Below are positions 17,394 through 25,799 of a stretch of 64,000 nt of DNA, in pieces; positions within the stretch are counted from its first letter, which is position 1; each line of letters starts with the position of its first letter. Under the pieces are notes generated by a model. That model was not told the DNA's origin and made no database searches. It worked only from the letters and a program-made list of their open reading frames with translations. Source of the DNA: Alphaproteobacteria bacterium (GTDB lineage: Bacteria > Pseudomonadota > Alphaproteobacteria > UBA8366); assembly GCA_009377445.1 (NCBI GenBank), contig WHUA01000001.1, positions 1,090,725 to 1,154,724 on the forward strand, in the 5' to 3' direction. Position numbers and translations under genes: made by a program.

Positions 17394-18107
17394 TCACTGG
17401 CGGTCGTGCCGCACACCGAACGCGTCCCGAAACACCTGCTGGCCCTTCGGCGTGATCGCCACTGCGCGGGTACCTTCGATTCGGCGTATCCAGCCTTCTT
17501 CGAAGCTGCGCGTGCAGAGCGCCGCGCCGACCGCGCCCGCCAGATGCGGCCGTCGCTCGCTCCAGTCCAGGCAGGGCCGGCAGAGGAGGCGGGTGCGTCG
17601 GCTGCGGTCGGTGGCCAGCGCGGCCATGTCGATGCCGAGCCGCCCGAACAGGCCTATGCCCGCGCCGGTCACCAGGCCTGCGTCGTCCGCCAGCTCGACA
17701 TGACCGCCCGCCACCAGCCCGTCGGCGAGCGCTACGCCGAGGCGGCCCGCGAGATGGTCGTAGCAGGTCCGCGCCGCGCGTAGCGCCGCGTCGCGCGGAC
17801 CGGTGCGGACCGTGCGCCGCATCGGCGCTGCGTCCGACGCCACTTGCATGATGCTTTCCATCATTCGCGCCACGGCCGGCGAGGCGAGCCGATGGTAGCG
17901 GTGCCTGCCCTGTTTTTCGACGCGCACGAGGCCGGCGGCCGCCAGGCGCGCCAGATGGCCGCTCGCGGTCTGCGGCGCGATGCCGGCGACGTGCGCCAGC
18001 TCGGATGCGGTCAGCGCACGGCCGTCCATCAGCGCGTGCAGCATCCCGGCGCGGGCGGGATCGCCCGCGAGTGAGGCGACTTCCGCAAACAGGGCATTGC
18101 TGGCCAT
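17394..18107 (-). CDS. ArsR-family regulator with C-terminal effector domain
   Basis: 237 residues. Winged HTH at 10-85: DPARAGMLHALMDGRALTA, ELAHVAGIAPQTASGHLARL and a basic wing EKQGRHRYHRL. The 140-residue C-terminal part holds three cysteines (ARTCYDHLAG, LCRPCLDW) and is shared with longer ArsR regulators such as those near MFS carriers. It is divergent from an MFS gene starting 144 bp away, so that carrier is the likely target together with autoregulation. Ligand unknown; the CxxC-like RPC pair could sense a metal or oxidant, but this is inference. Confidence 0.85.
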   Translation of the reverse strand: MASNALFAEVASLAGDPARAGMLHALMDGRALTASELAHVAGIAPQTASGHLARLAAAGLVRVEKQGRHRYHRLASPAVARMMESIMQVASDAAPMRRTVRTGPRDAALRAARTCYDHLAGRLGVALADGLVAGGHVELADDAGLVTGAGIGLFGRLGIDMAALATDRSRRTRLLCRPCLDWSERRPHLAGAVGAALCTRSFEEGWIRRIEGTRAVAITPKGQQVFRDAFGVRHDRQ

Positions 18108-18120
18108 CGTCGAGCTCCTT

Positions 18121-18150
18121 GATGCGACGATCCAAGATGCGACGATCCAA
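18121..18150. repeat. Exact 15-bp tandem duplication in the arsR/MFS divergent region
   Basis: GATGCGACGATCCAA occurs twice without a gap (18121-18135 and 18136-18150), starting 13 bp upstream of the regulator's start codon. It could duplicate an operator half-site for the ArsR protein or be a recent slippage event. Confidence 0.85.
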
Positions 18151-18251
18151 GTCTATGCCGATCGCCGTTCCGATGCTTCGGCCGTCACCGTAACATTTCC
18201 CGGCGCATCCGAGCAGAGTGCCGCCGTGCAGAGCAGAGAGCGGGCGATCGG

Positions 18252-19499
18252 ATGACGGCTGTAACGCGCACGGGCGGCTTCTTCGGATGGCGCGTGGTAG
18301 GCGCGGCGTTCCTCCTGGCCGTCTTCGGCTGGGGGATGGGCTTCTACGGGCCGCCGGTTTTCCTCAGCGTCGTCGGGCAGGCACGGGGCTGGCCGCTGGC
18401 GCTGATCTCGACGGCGATCACCGTCCACTTTCTGGTCGCCGCCGCCGCCGGGGCGCGCCTGCCGGCATTGCACCGGCGCTTCGGCGCCGCGGCGGTGACC
18501 AAAGCCGGCGCGGGCTGCATGGCCGTGGGGATCTTGGGCTGGGCGCTCGCGGCGGCGCCCTGGCAGCTCTTCGTCGCGGCGGTGCTCAGCGGCGCGGGCT
18601 GGAGCGCGATGAGCGCGGCGGCGATCAATGCGATCGTCTCGCCCTGGTTCGTCCGCGCCCGGCCGGCCGCGCTCGCCATGGCCTACAACGGCGGCAGTGT
18701 CGGCGGGATCGTCTTCTCGCCGCTCTGGGTCGCCGCGATCGGCCTGCTGGGGTTCCCGATGGCGGCGGCGGCCATCGGCCTCACGATGCTGGTCACGATG
18801 TGGGTGCTCGCCGACCGGGTGTTTTCCCGGACGCCGGAGCGGATGGGCCTGATGCCGGACGGCGACATGCCCGGCGCGGCGCGGGTCTCCATCACGCTGC
18901 CGTCCGCTAAGCCGTTGCCGGGTTCCCGGCTTTGGGCCGATCGCCGGTTCATCACCCTTTCCGCCGGCATGGCCTTAGGACTGTTCGCGCAGATCGGATT
19001 GATCGCGCATCTCTACTCCCTGCTCGCACCGGCGCTCGGCGCGCAGCCGGCCGGCCTGGCGATGGGATTGGTGACGGCGATGGCGATCGCCGGCCGCACG
19101 CTCCTCGGCTGGCTGATGCCCATCGGGGCCGACCGGCGGATGCTGGCGTGCATCGGTTACGCCTTGCAACTCGCAGGCTCCGTCGCCTTCATCGCCGCGG
19201 CCGGCGCGAGCGTTCCGCTGCTGCTGCTCGGCGTCGTCCTGTTCGGCGCGGGGTTCGGCAACGCCACGTCGCTGCCGCCGCTCATCGCCCAGGTCGAATT
19301 CGTCCGGGACGACGTGTTGCGCGCGGTAGCCCTCATCGTCGCCGTCGGGCAAGGCTTCTATGCATTCGCCCCGGCCGCCTTCGGCCTCGTCCGGGAGCTG
19401 GCGCCGGGCGAGGCAGGCGAGGCTCCTTGGCTCTTCGCCGCGGCGGCGCTGGTACAGGGGCTTGCGATTGCCGCGTTCCTGGCGGGCCGGCAGAGATAG
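18252..19499 (+). CDS. Major facilitator superfamily transporter
   Basis: 415 residues, about twelve hydrophobic helices in two halves separated by a cytoplasmic loop near residues 190-225 (RVFSRTPERMGLMPDGDMPG). The first helix region FFGWRVVGAAFLLAVFGWG is like oxalate/formate-antiporter-type or monocarboxylate-type MFS carriers. It is divergently paired with an ArsR regulator, which suggests inducible export or uptake of a small toxic or organic compound. Substrate cannot be told from sequence. Confidence 0.85.
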   Translation: MTAVTRTGGFFGWRVVGAAFLLAVFGWGMGFYGPPVFLSVVGQARGWPLALISTAITVHFLVAAAAGARLPALHRRFGAAAVTKAGAGCMAVGILGWALAAAPWQLFVAAVLSGAGWSAMSAAAINAIVSPWFVRARPAALAMAYNGGSVGGIVFSPLWVAAIGLLGFPMAAAAIGLTMLVTMWVLADRVFSRTPERMGLMPDGDMPGAARVSITLPSAKPLPGSRLWADRRFITLSAGMALGLFAQIGLIAHLYSLLAPALGAQPAGLAMGLVTAMAIAGRTLLGWLMPIGADRRMLACIGYALQLAGSVAFIAAAGASVPLLLLGVVLFGAGFGNATSLPPLIAQVEFVRDDVLRAVALIVAVGQGFYAFAPAAFGLVRELAPGEAGEAPWLFAAAALVQGLAIAAFLAGRQR

Positions 19500-19511
19500 T
19501 CCCGCAAGCGG

Positions 19512-19540
19512 TTGACGCCCCGCTGCACCGCGCCTAGGTT
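19512..19540 (+). promoter_or_regulatory. Possible sigma-70 promoter for lysK
   Basis: TTGACG (19512-19517) and TAGGTT (19535-19540) are separated by 17 bp, 36 bp before the GTG start at 19577. The -35 box is near-consensus; the -10 is weak. It follows the MFS stop codon by only 12 bp. Confidence 0.4.
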
Positions 19541-19576
19541 TTCGCAGCCTTTGACTTGAAACCCTTGGAGCCGGCC

Positions 19577-21163
19577 GTGCCCGATATCCGCGAGCTCGCG
19601 ACCCATGCGAAGGCCTGGCCGTTTCAGGAAGCGCGCCGGGTGTTGAAGCGTGTTGGCGGCAAGACGCCGGACAAGGGCTATGTGCTGTTCGAGACGGGCT
19701 ACGGCCCGTCCGGGCTGCCGCATATCGGCACCTTCGGCGAGGTGCTGCGCACGACCATGGTGCGGCATGCCTTCCAGCGGCTCAGCGACATCCCGACCCG
19801 GCTGTTCGCCTTCTCGGACGATATGGACGGGCTCCGCAAGGTGCCCGACAACATGCCGAACAAGGAGATGCTGGCCCAGCATCTGCACAAGCCGCTGACC
19901 GCGGTGCCCGATCCCTTCGGCACGCACGACAGCTTCGGCGCCCATAACAACGCGCGGCTCCGCGCCTTCCTCGACGATTTCGGCTTCGAGTACGAATTCG
20001 TCAGCTCGACGGAGTGCTACACCTCGGGCCGCTTCGATACGGCGCTCCGGCGCATGCTCGAATGCTACGACCAGGTGATGGAGATCATGCTGCCGACGCT
20101 CGGGGAGGAGCGGCGGCGGACCTACAGCCCCTTCCTGCCGGTCTGCCCCGAGACGGGCCACGTGCTGCAGGTGCCGGTGCTGGAGACGAACCCCGCGGCG
20201 GGCACCATCGTCTACCAGCGCGCGGATGGGCGGAAGGTCGAGACGCCGGTCACCGGCGGGCGCTGCAAGCTGCAATGGAAGCCGGACTGGGCGATGCGCT
20301 GGTACGCGCTCAACGTGGACTACGAGATGTCCGGCAAGGACCTGATCGATTCGGTGCAGCAGTCGAGCCGCATCTGCCGCGTGCTGGGCGGCCGGACGCC
20401 CGAGACCTTCACCTACGAGCTGTTCCTCGACGAGAACGGCGAGAAGATCTCCAAGTCGCGCGGCAACGGCCTGACGATCGAGGAATGGCTCGCCTATGCG
20501 CCGAAGGACAGCCTGGCGCTGTTCATGTTCGGCAAGCCGACCGCGGCAAAGCGGCTCTACTTCGACGTCATCCCGAAGAATGTCGACGAATATCTCACCT
20601 TCCTCGCCAAGTATCCGGGCGAGGAGCCGGCGCGGCAGATCGAGAACCCGGTCTGGCACATCCATGACGGCCGGCCGCCGGCCGAGGACGTGCCGCTGAC
20701 CTTCGGCGTGCTGCTCAACCTCGCCAGCGTGTGCAACACCGAGGACAAGTCGGTGCTGTGGGGCTTCGTCAGCCGCTACGTCTCCGGGGCGACTCCGGAA
20801 AGCCATCCGATCCTCGATCAGCTCGTCGGCCACGCGATCCGCTACTACGCGGATTTCGTGAAGCCCGCGAAGCGCTACCGCGCGCCGACCGGTACCGAGC
20901 GGCAGGCCATCGAGGCCCTGGCCGGGGCGCTTGCGAAGATGCCGGCCGGCGCTTCCGCCGAAGAGCTGCAGAACGAGGTCTACGAGGTCGGCAAGCGCTT
21001 CGGCTTCGAGCAGCTCCGCGACTGGTTCCGCGCCCTCTACGAGGTGTTGCTGGGACAGGAGCAGGGGCCGCGGATGGGCTCCTTCATCGCCCTCTATGGC
21101 GTGCCGGAAACGGTGGCCCTGATCCGGCAGGCTTTGTCGGCGGAAGGGCTTTCCGCGGCGTGA
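19577..21163 (+). CDS. lysK: Lysyl-tRNA synthetase, class I
   Basis: 528 residues from GTG 19577, with GGAG 6 nt upstream; a TTG seven codons earlier (19556) lacks a better site. Class I signature motifs: [11 protein letters not shown] (HIGH box) and [10 protein letters not shown] (KMSKS box). Charges tRNA-Lys; this archaeal-type enzyme replaces the class II LysRS in many alphaproteobacteria and spirochaetes. No class II copy is in the window. The stop is followed by a block of nested inverted repeats. Confidence 0.95.
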   Translation: MPDIRELATHAKAWPFQEARRVLKRVGGKTPDKGYVLFETGYGPSGLPHIGTFGEVLRTTMVRHAFQRLSDIPTRLFAFSDDMDGLRKVPDNMPNKEMLAQHLHKPLTAVPDPFGTHDSFGAHNNARLRAFLDDFGFEYEFVSSTECYTSGRFDTALRRMLECYDQVMEIMLPTLGEERRRTYSPFLPVCPETGHVLQVPVLETNPAAGTIVYQRADGRKVETPVTGGRCKLQWKPDWAMRWYALNVDYEMSGKDLIDSVQQSSRICRVLGGRTPETFTYELFLDENGEKISKSRGNGLTIEEWLAYAPKDSLALFMFGKPTAAKRLYFDVIPKNVDEYLTFLAKYPGEEPARQIENPVWHIHDGRPPAEDVPLTFGVLLNLASVCNTEDKSVLWGFVSRYVSGATPESHPILDQLVGHAIRYYADFVKPAKRYRAPTGTERQAIEALAGALAKMPAGASAEELQNEVYEVGKRFGFEQLRDWFRALYEVLLGQEQGPRMGSFIALYGVPETVALIRQALSAEGLSAA

Positions 21164-21227
21164 CGATGCGCTCCCCGGATGAGGCCCTCTTTCAGAGAAG
21201 GTTCTCTAAATCGGCTCGCTACAAAGT

Positions 21228-21430
21228 CCTCCCCCCTTGTGGGGGAGGGTTATCGTATTTGAGGGTGCTTGCGGCGATTGGGACAAGCGGCGTGCGCGCT
21301 TCGACAGGCTCAGCATGAGGATTTTTCTCAATGCCACTAAGATTCTCCCTTATCCTGAGCCTGTCAAAGGACGCACGGCATTCGTGCAAGATACGCAAAT
21401 GCGATAGCCCTCCCCCGCAAGGGGGGAGGG
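21228..21430. repeat. Nested inverted-repeat block downstream of lysK
   Basis: Outer arms: 21228-21261 and 21396-21430 are inverted copies matching at 31 of 34 positions; each arm itself folds as a C-run/G-run hairpin (CCCCCCTTGTGGGGG; CCCCCGCAAGGGGGG) with a TATCG tail. Inner arms: 21300-21320 (TTCGACAGGCTCAGCATGAG) and about 21349-21370 (ATCCTGAGCCTGTCAAAGG). So two different palindromic repeat families are nested symmetrically in the 307-bp gap between the convergent lysK and S24-repressor genes. No coding potential is evident. It could act as a two-way terminator or be a small non-autonomous mobile element. Confidence 0.75.
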
Positions 21431-21470
21431 AAAAAGAAGGTCATTTACGCACCCACGAATCGTCAATTGG

Positions 21471-22103
21471 CTACTGGCTCGCCCAGATGATGCGCGCCAT
21501 CCACTCGATCTCGTCGAGCCCTATCTCGATCGCGCCGTGGTCCGGGTTGAAGGAGGTCAGCTCGATCCGGTTGGCGGTCTGCCGGCTGAGCGATTTGGCC
21601 AGGATCTCGCCGGCCTTTGTCCGCACTACGACGCGGTCGCCGCGCCGGATGCTCGCCCTGGGCGAGACGATGATGACGTCGCCGTCGCGGAAGATCGGCT
21701 CCATGCTGTTGCCGGAAATCTCCAGCGCATAGGCGTTGGGGTCGCCGACATTCGGAAAATCCACTGCGTCCCAGCCGCTGCCGGTCGGGTAGCCCGCGTC
21801 GTCGAAGAATCCGTCGCGGCCGGCCTGGGCATAGCCGATGACCGGAATCCGCTGCATCACGCCGCCCTCGGAGCCGTCGTGCATCAGCGAGACGAAATGG
21901 CCCATGGTCTTCTGCGTCGCCTCGAGGATCTTTGCGAGACTCTCGGTTGTAGGCCAGCGCGGCTTGCCGTTCCGCGCCACGCGCTTGCTCTTGTTGAAGC
22001 TGGTCGGATCGAGGCCGGACCGCCGTGCCAGGGCCGATGCCGACAAGCCGTTTTCTGCGGCCAGACGATCGATCGCCCCCCACACATCCTGATGCCGTAG
22101 CAT
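21471..22103 (-). CDS. HTH/S24-peptidase repressor (LexA/CI-like)
   Basis: 210 residues. N-terminal HTH (about 8-50; LSASALARRSGLDPTSFNKS) and C-terminal S24 domain with nucleophile Ser133 in SGNSMEPIF and Lys170 in EILAKS, the same 37-residue spacing as LexA Ser119/Lys156. Possible self-cleavage Ala-Gly pairs occur at 94-95 (YAQAGR) and 103-104. A chromosomal relative of phage repressors common in alphaproteobacteria; not the SOS LexA, whose HTH differs. No phage genes adjoin it. It probably represses itself through the dyad at 22163-22180. Confidence 0.85.
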   Translation of the reverse strand: MLRHQDVWGAIDRLAAENGLSASALARRSGLDPTSFNKSKRVARNGKPRWPTTESLAKILEATQKTMGHFVSLMHDGSEGGVMQRIPVIGYAQAGRDGFFDDAGYPTGSGWDAVDFPNVGDPNAYALEISGNSMEPIFRDGDVIIVSPRASIRRGDRVVVRTKAGEILAKSLSRQTANRIELTSFNPDHGAIEIGLDEIEWMARIIWASQ

Positions 22104-22162
22104 GGATTATTGCTCCCCGTACGCCGTGCCCCGTCCTCGGCACACTATAGCACCGCGATATA

Positions 22163-22180
22163 TTAGGATCAAAGACCTAA
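22163..22180. promoter_or_regulatory. Probable operator TTAGG-N8-CCTAA for the S24 repressor
   Basis: A 5+5 dyad 60 bp upstream of the repressor start codon, inside an AT-rich island (22155-22210). The flanks extend symmetry with one slip (TATATTAGG versus CCTAAATATA), and a third half-site TTTAGG lies at 22192-22197. The rest of the gap up to 22313 shows nothing else clear. Confidence 0.45.
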
Positions 22181-22313
22181 ATATATACAAATTTAGGAAA
22201 ATAAACTACGTATTCGGCGCGATTTATCGGGAACGGCCGAATCCGTCAGCCGCCGGGAAGCCGGCGAGCCCGAGGTGACGACCTTAGAGTGGAAGCAAAA
22301 GGTTAATGAAAAG

Positions 22314-23918
22314 TTAACGCGCGTAGGCGACGCCGCCGCCGCCGCGCGGGTCGGCGGCCCCGCGCCAGGTATTGCCGTCGACCTGGACCACATGCGCCCG
22401 CGACATCACCGGATCGAAGCTGATCGGGCTGTGGCGGACCTGATGGCCCATCGAAGCCAACGCACGGCACACGGCGCCCTCGACCCGGGCTTCGGCGTGC
22501 AGCGCCTTGCCCTCGCAGTGGATGCGGGGGACGGTGACCGCCTCGACGGGCGACATGCGGAAATCGACGATGTTGAGGATGGCCTGCAATACCGCGCTGA
22601 TGATGACGCTGCCGCCCGGCGCGCCGACGATGATCGCGGGCTTGCCGTCGCGGTAGAGGATCGTCGGCACCATGCCGGTGGTTCTGGCTTTGCCCGGCGC
22701 CATCGAGTTGCGCGTGCCGGGGAGGGGATCGAACAGCTTCATCGAGTTGTTGTAGACGAAGCCGAGGCCCGGCGTGACGACGCCGGAGCCGGTGCCGAGC
22801 GTGTGCGTGCAGGAGACCGCGTTGCCCGCCTCGTCGTAGATCGAGAAATGGGTCGTGCAGCTTTGCGGCTCCTCCTTGCCGGTGCGGAGGAACTCGCCGG
22901 CGCGGATCTTGTCCGCCCACATCGCCGCCCGCTCTTTCGAGATCATCAGGTCGGTCCGCACGTCGGCGAACTTCGGGTCGCCGAGATATTCGTTGCGGTC
23001 GACGTGGGCGACCGACATGGCGCGCGCCACCAGGTCGAGATGCGGCGCCGAGCCGTGGTCGTGCGCGCCGAGGTCGAAATGCTCGAGGATCTGCAGCATC
23101 TCGATCAGCGTGGCGCCGCTGCCGGGCGGCGGGTTGGAGCAGACGGTGTAGCCGCGGTAGGTGCCGGTCACCGGCTCGCCGCAGTCGGGCCGGTACTCCG
23201 TCAGGTCGCGGGCGGTCACGAACGCGCCGTTCGCTTCGAGGTCGGCGGCGATGCGCCGGCCGAGCGCGCCGCGGTAGAACTCGTCCGCGCCGCCCTCCGC
23301 GATCCTGTCGATCGTGTCGGCCATGTCGAGATTTCGGTGCAGCTCGCCGACCCGGTAGAGGCGGCCGTCCGCGTTTAGGTGGATGCGCTTGCAGGCTTCC
23401 GTGGCCGACACGCGCGCCATTCCGCCGGGGATGCCCGGCATCATGTCGCGGGTCAGGAAATCGGCGGCGAAGGGCGTCATCTCCAGCCCGTCGCGCGCCA
23501 GCTTCGCTGCGGGGGCGAGCAATTCGCGCCACGGCCGGCTGCCGAGGCGGCGGTGCGCCTCGAAGAATCCGGCGACCGTGCCCGGCGTCAGGATGGAGGT
23601 GTAGCCGAGCTCGCTGCGGTAGTCGTCGAACAGCGAATAGCCCGAGATTTCGGTGCGCCCTTTGCTCTCCGCGGCCCACATGTCGGGCGTCACCTTGCCG
23701 CCGGCCCGCGCGTGGAAGTCGATCATGCCGCGCTCGCCGGTGCTTGCGCGGAAATACTGGAAGGTGCCCATCCCGCCGAGGCCGCACATGAAGGGATCGG
23801 CGACCATCTGCGCGAAGGCCGTGGCGATGGCCGCGTCGAAGGCGTTGCCGCCCTTGGCGAGGATCTCCGCGCCGACGTCGGCCGCGCGCGGCTGCGGGCA
23901 GGCGACGACGCCCTTCAT
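22314..23918 (-). CDS. Gamma-glutamyltransferase-like Ntn hydrolase, no signal peptide
   Basis: 534 residues from ATG 23918, which overlaps the amidase stop (ATGA). Family signatures: GGNAFDAAIATAFA near the N-terminus, the nucleophile Thr355 in SCTTHFSIYDEAGNAVS, NNSMKLFDP and GAPGGSVIISAVLQAI. The precursor should self-cleave before Thr355 into two subunits. Unlike periplasmic Ggt there is no export signal: the protein starts at MKGVVACPQPRAAD, directly at the catalytic domain. It therefore acts in the cytoplasm, like the YwrD-type group. Coupled to an amidase, it probably serves catabolism of a gamma-glutamyl or similar amide. Confidence 0.85.
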   Translation of the reverse strand: MKGVVACPQPRAADVGAEILAKGGNAFDAAIATAFAQMVADPFMCGLGGMGTFQYFRASTGERGMIDFHARAGGKVTPDMWAAESKGRTEISGYSLFDDYRSELGYTSILTPGTVAGFFEAHRRLGSRPWRELLAPAAKLARDGLEMTPFAADFLTRDMMPGIPGGMARVSATEACKRIHLNADGRLYRVGELHRNLDMADTIDRIAEGGADEFYRGALGRRIAADLEANGAFVTARDLTEYRPDCGEPVTGTYRGYTVCSNPPPGSGATLIEMLQILEHFDLGAHDHGSAPHLDLVARAMSVAHVDRNEYLGDPKFADVRTDLMISKERAAMWADKIRAGEFLRTGKEEPQSCTTHFSIYDEAGNAVSCTHTLGTGSGVVTPGLGFVYNNSMKLFDPLPGTRNSMAPGKARTTGMVPTILYRDGKPAIIVGAPGGSVIISAVLQAILNIVDFRMSPVEAVTVPRIHCEGKALHAEARVEGAVCRALASMGHQVRHSPISFDPVMSRAHVVQVDGNTWRGAADPRGGGGVAYAR

Positions 23919-25333
23919 CGGCCGCTGCAGAGCGGCGGCACGCCCAGCCTTTGTCTTGCGGTCCCGAGCGCGCGCTCGATGGCGCAGGCCACTGAAAGCG
24001 CCCGCTCGTCCTCGCCGTAGGGCGCGATCACCTGCAGGCCCACCGGCATGCGCTCGCCGTCCAATGCCACCGGCAGCGAGACGGCGCACAGCCTGAGCAG
24101 GTTGACCGGGGCCGTGTTGCGCAGCATTCCCATGTTGGCCTCGAAATATTCCTTTCCGGATGCGATGGTCGCGATGTCGGGCGGCGAGATCGCGACGGTC
24201 GGCGCGAGCACCACGTCGACCTCGCCCATGCGCGCGTCGGCGGACACCGCCAGCTCCTCCAGCCGCTTGCGGCGGGTGAGGTAGTCGATGGCGGTGATCG
24301 CCTCCATCCGCTCGAAGCGGGCGGCGACATTCGGGTCGAGCGTCGCCTTGTAGTCGCCCATCTCGCCGTTGATGAAGGCGGCGAACTCGGCGGCGGCGAG
24401 CCCGCCGCGGCGGAAGATCTCATGCGCGTCGTCGACCTCGGGCATGGCGAGCGGCACTGCCGACATCCCCTTGTCGCAGAGCTCGGAGATCGCCTCGCGC
24501 GTCGCCTCGGCGATGGCGGGGGTGCTGCCTTCGAAGTACCAGTCGCAGATGCCGACGCGGATGTCGGATATGTCGCACTCCCTGAGCTGCGCGAGGAAGG
24601 CGAGCGGGTGCTCGTCGACAAGCGGGTCTATCACCGCGAAGGCGACGGCGGCATCCGCCGCGGTGCGCGTCAGGATCCCCGCCGTGTCGAGGCTCGGGCT
24701 CAGCGGCACGATGCCGGAAACCGACCAGCGGTGAATGCTCGTCTTGACGCCGACCGTGCCGGTCACCGAGGCAGGAATGCGGACGGAGCCGGCGGTATCG
24801 CTCCCCACCGCGACGACGGCGGTGCCGGTCAGCAGGCTGACGCCGGCGCCGGCGCTCGATCCGCCCGGCGCGCGGTGCTTCCCGGCGTCCCAGGGATTGC
24901 GGGGCGTGCCCCAATGCGGATTGGTGCCGACCCCGCCGAAGGCGAATTCGACCGTATGCGTCTTTCCCGTGACCGCAGCCAGCCCGTGGCGCAGCGCGGA
25001 CACGACCGAGCCTTCGCTTTCCCATTTCTCCGGCAGGGCCTTCGGCGTGCCCGCGAAGGTCGGGTAACCGGCGACGCCATACAGGTCCTTTACCGAGACG
25101 GGGAGGCCCTGCAGCGCGCTGAAATCGAGGTCCGCCGCAAAGGCGGCGTCGGCGACCTGCGCCTGGGCGCGCAGCGCTTCCGGGTCCCAGGTCTTGTAGG
25201 CGCCGAGGGCGCGGTCGTGACGCTCGTAATTCTCGATGACGCGCTCCGCGATCCCGACCGCGGTGATCCGGCCATCCCGCAGGTCCGCATGGATTTCCTC
25301 GATCGGCTTGTCGCTGAAATCGGAGATCGCCAT
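23915..25333 (-). CDS. Amidase-signature family amidase
   Basis: 472 residues from ATG 25333 (GGGAG 9 nt upstream); a longer reading upstream lacks similarity. The Ser-cisSer-Lys triad is visible: Lys82 (PVSVKDLYG), cis-Ser in GGSSAG (159-160) and nucleophile Ser183 in GSDTAGSVRIPAS. Hydrolyses a carboxamide to acid plus ammonia or amine. It is not GatA: no gatB/gatC nearby. The stop overlaps the GGT-like start by 4 bp, so the two are translationally coupled and likely act on the same compound. Confidence 0.88.
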   Translation of the reverse strand: MAISDFSDKPIEEIHADLRDGRITAVGIAERVIENYERHDRALGAYKTWDPEALRAQAQVADAAFAADLDFSALQGLPVSVKDLYGVAGYPTFAGTPKALPEKWESEGSVVSALRHGLAAVTGKTHTVEFAFGGVGTNPHWGTPRNPWDAGKHRAPGGSSAGAGVSLLTGTAVVAVGSDTAGSVRIPASVTGTVGVKTSIHRWSVSGIVPLSPSLDTAGILTRTAADAAVAFAVIDPLVDEHPLAFLAQLRECDISDIRVGICDWYFEGSTPAIAEATREAISELCDKGMSAVPLAMPEVDDAHEIFRRGGLAAAEFAAFINGEMGDYKATLDPNVAARFERMEAITAIDYLTRRKRLEELAVSADARMGEVDVVLAPTVAISPPDIATIASGKEYFEANMGMLRNTAPVNLLRLCAVSLPVALDGERMPVGLQVIAPYGEDERALSVACAIERALGTARQRLGVPPLCSGR

Positions 25334-25453
25334 TAGTCCGCCGCTCCCGTGCCTTCCAGCGTCACTTAAACACAGGCCGCCGCCGCCGTCCACGCACCCA
25401 CCCGGCCGCCGCACGCGCTTGTTTGCCGCCGATGCGTCGGATAGGGTCCGGAA

Positions 25454-25795
25454 ATGCCGGTTATTTACCATCTTGCCAGGGACGCCGAATGGCGCGAAGC
25501 CGAGCGCGCGGGACGCTACGCCGGAACGGCGGACGACCGTCGCGACGGCTCTCTCCATTTCTCGACGGCCGAACAGGTTGCCGAGAGCGCGGCGCGCCAT
25601 CGCCGCGGCGAGAACGGCATCGTGCTCGTCGCGGCCGACGCGGAGAGCCTGGGCGAGGCGCTGCGCTGGGAGCCGTCCCGCCGGGGCGCCCTTTTTCCCC
25701 ATCTCTACGGCGAACTGCCGCTCGCCGCGGTGCTGTGGGCCGTGCCGCTGCCGCTCGGCGGCGACGGGCTGCACAGGTTTCCTCCCTTGGATTGA
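25454..25795 (+). CDS. DUF952 family protein
   Basis: 113 residues. VIYHLARDAEWREAERAG, then DGSLHFSTAEQVAESA and FPHLYGELPLAAVLWAVPLPLG are the conserved blocks of DUF952, a small cytoplasmic family related to ADP-ribosyltransferase-like folds, often encoded before pyrD in alphaproteobacteria. Function unknown. The stop is 4 nt before the pyrD start, so they form an operon. Confidence 0.85.
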   Translation: MPVIYHLARDAEWREAERAGRYAGTADDRRDGSLHFSTAEQVAESAARHRRGENGIVLVAADAESLGEALRWEPSRRGALFPHLYGELPLAAVLWAVPLPLGGDGLHRFPPLD

Positions 25796-25799
25796 CCCG

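Noticed and set aside
23915..25333. GatA of the Glu-tRNA amidotransferase
   Set aside because: Amidase-signature family only; no gatB or gatC, and the partner is a GGT-like gene.
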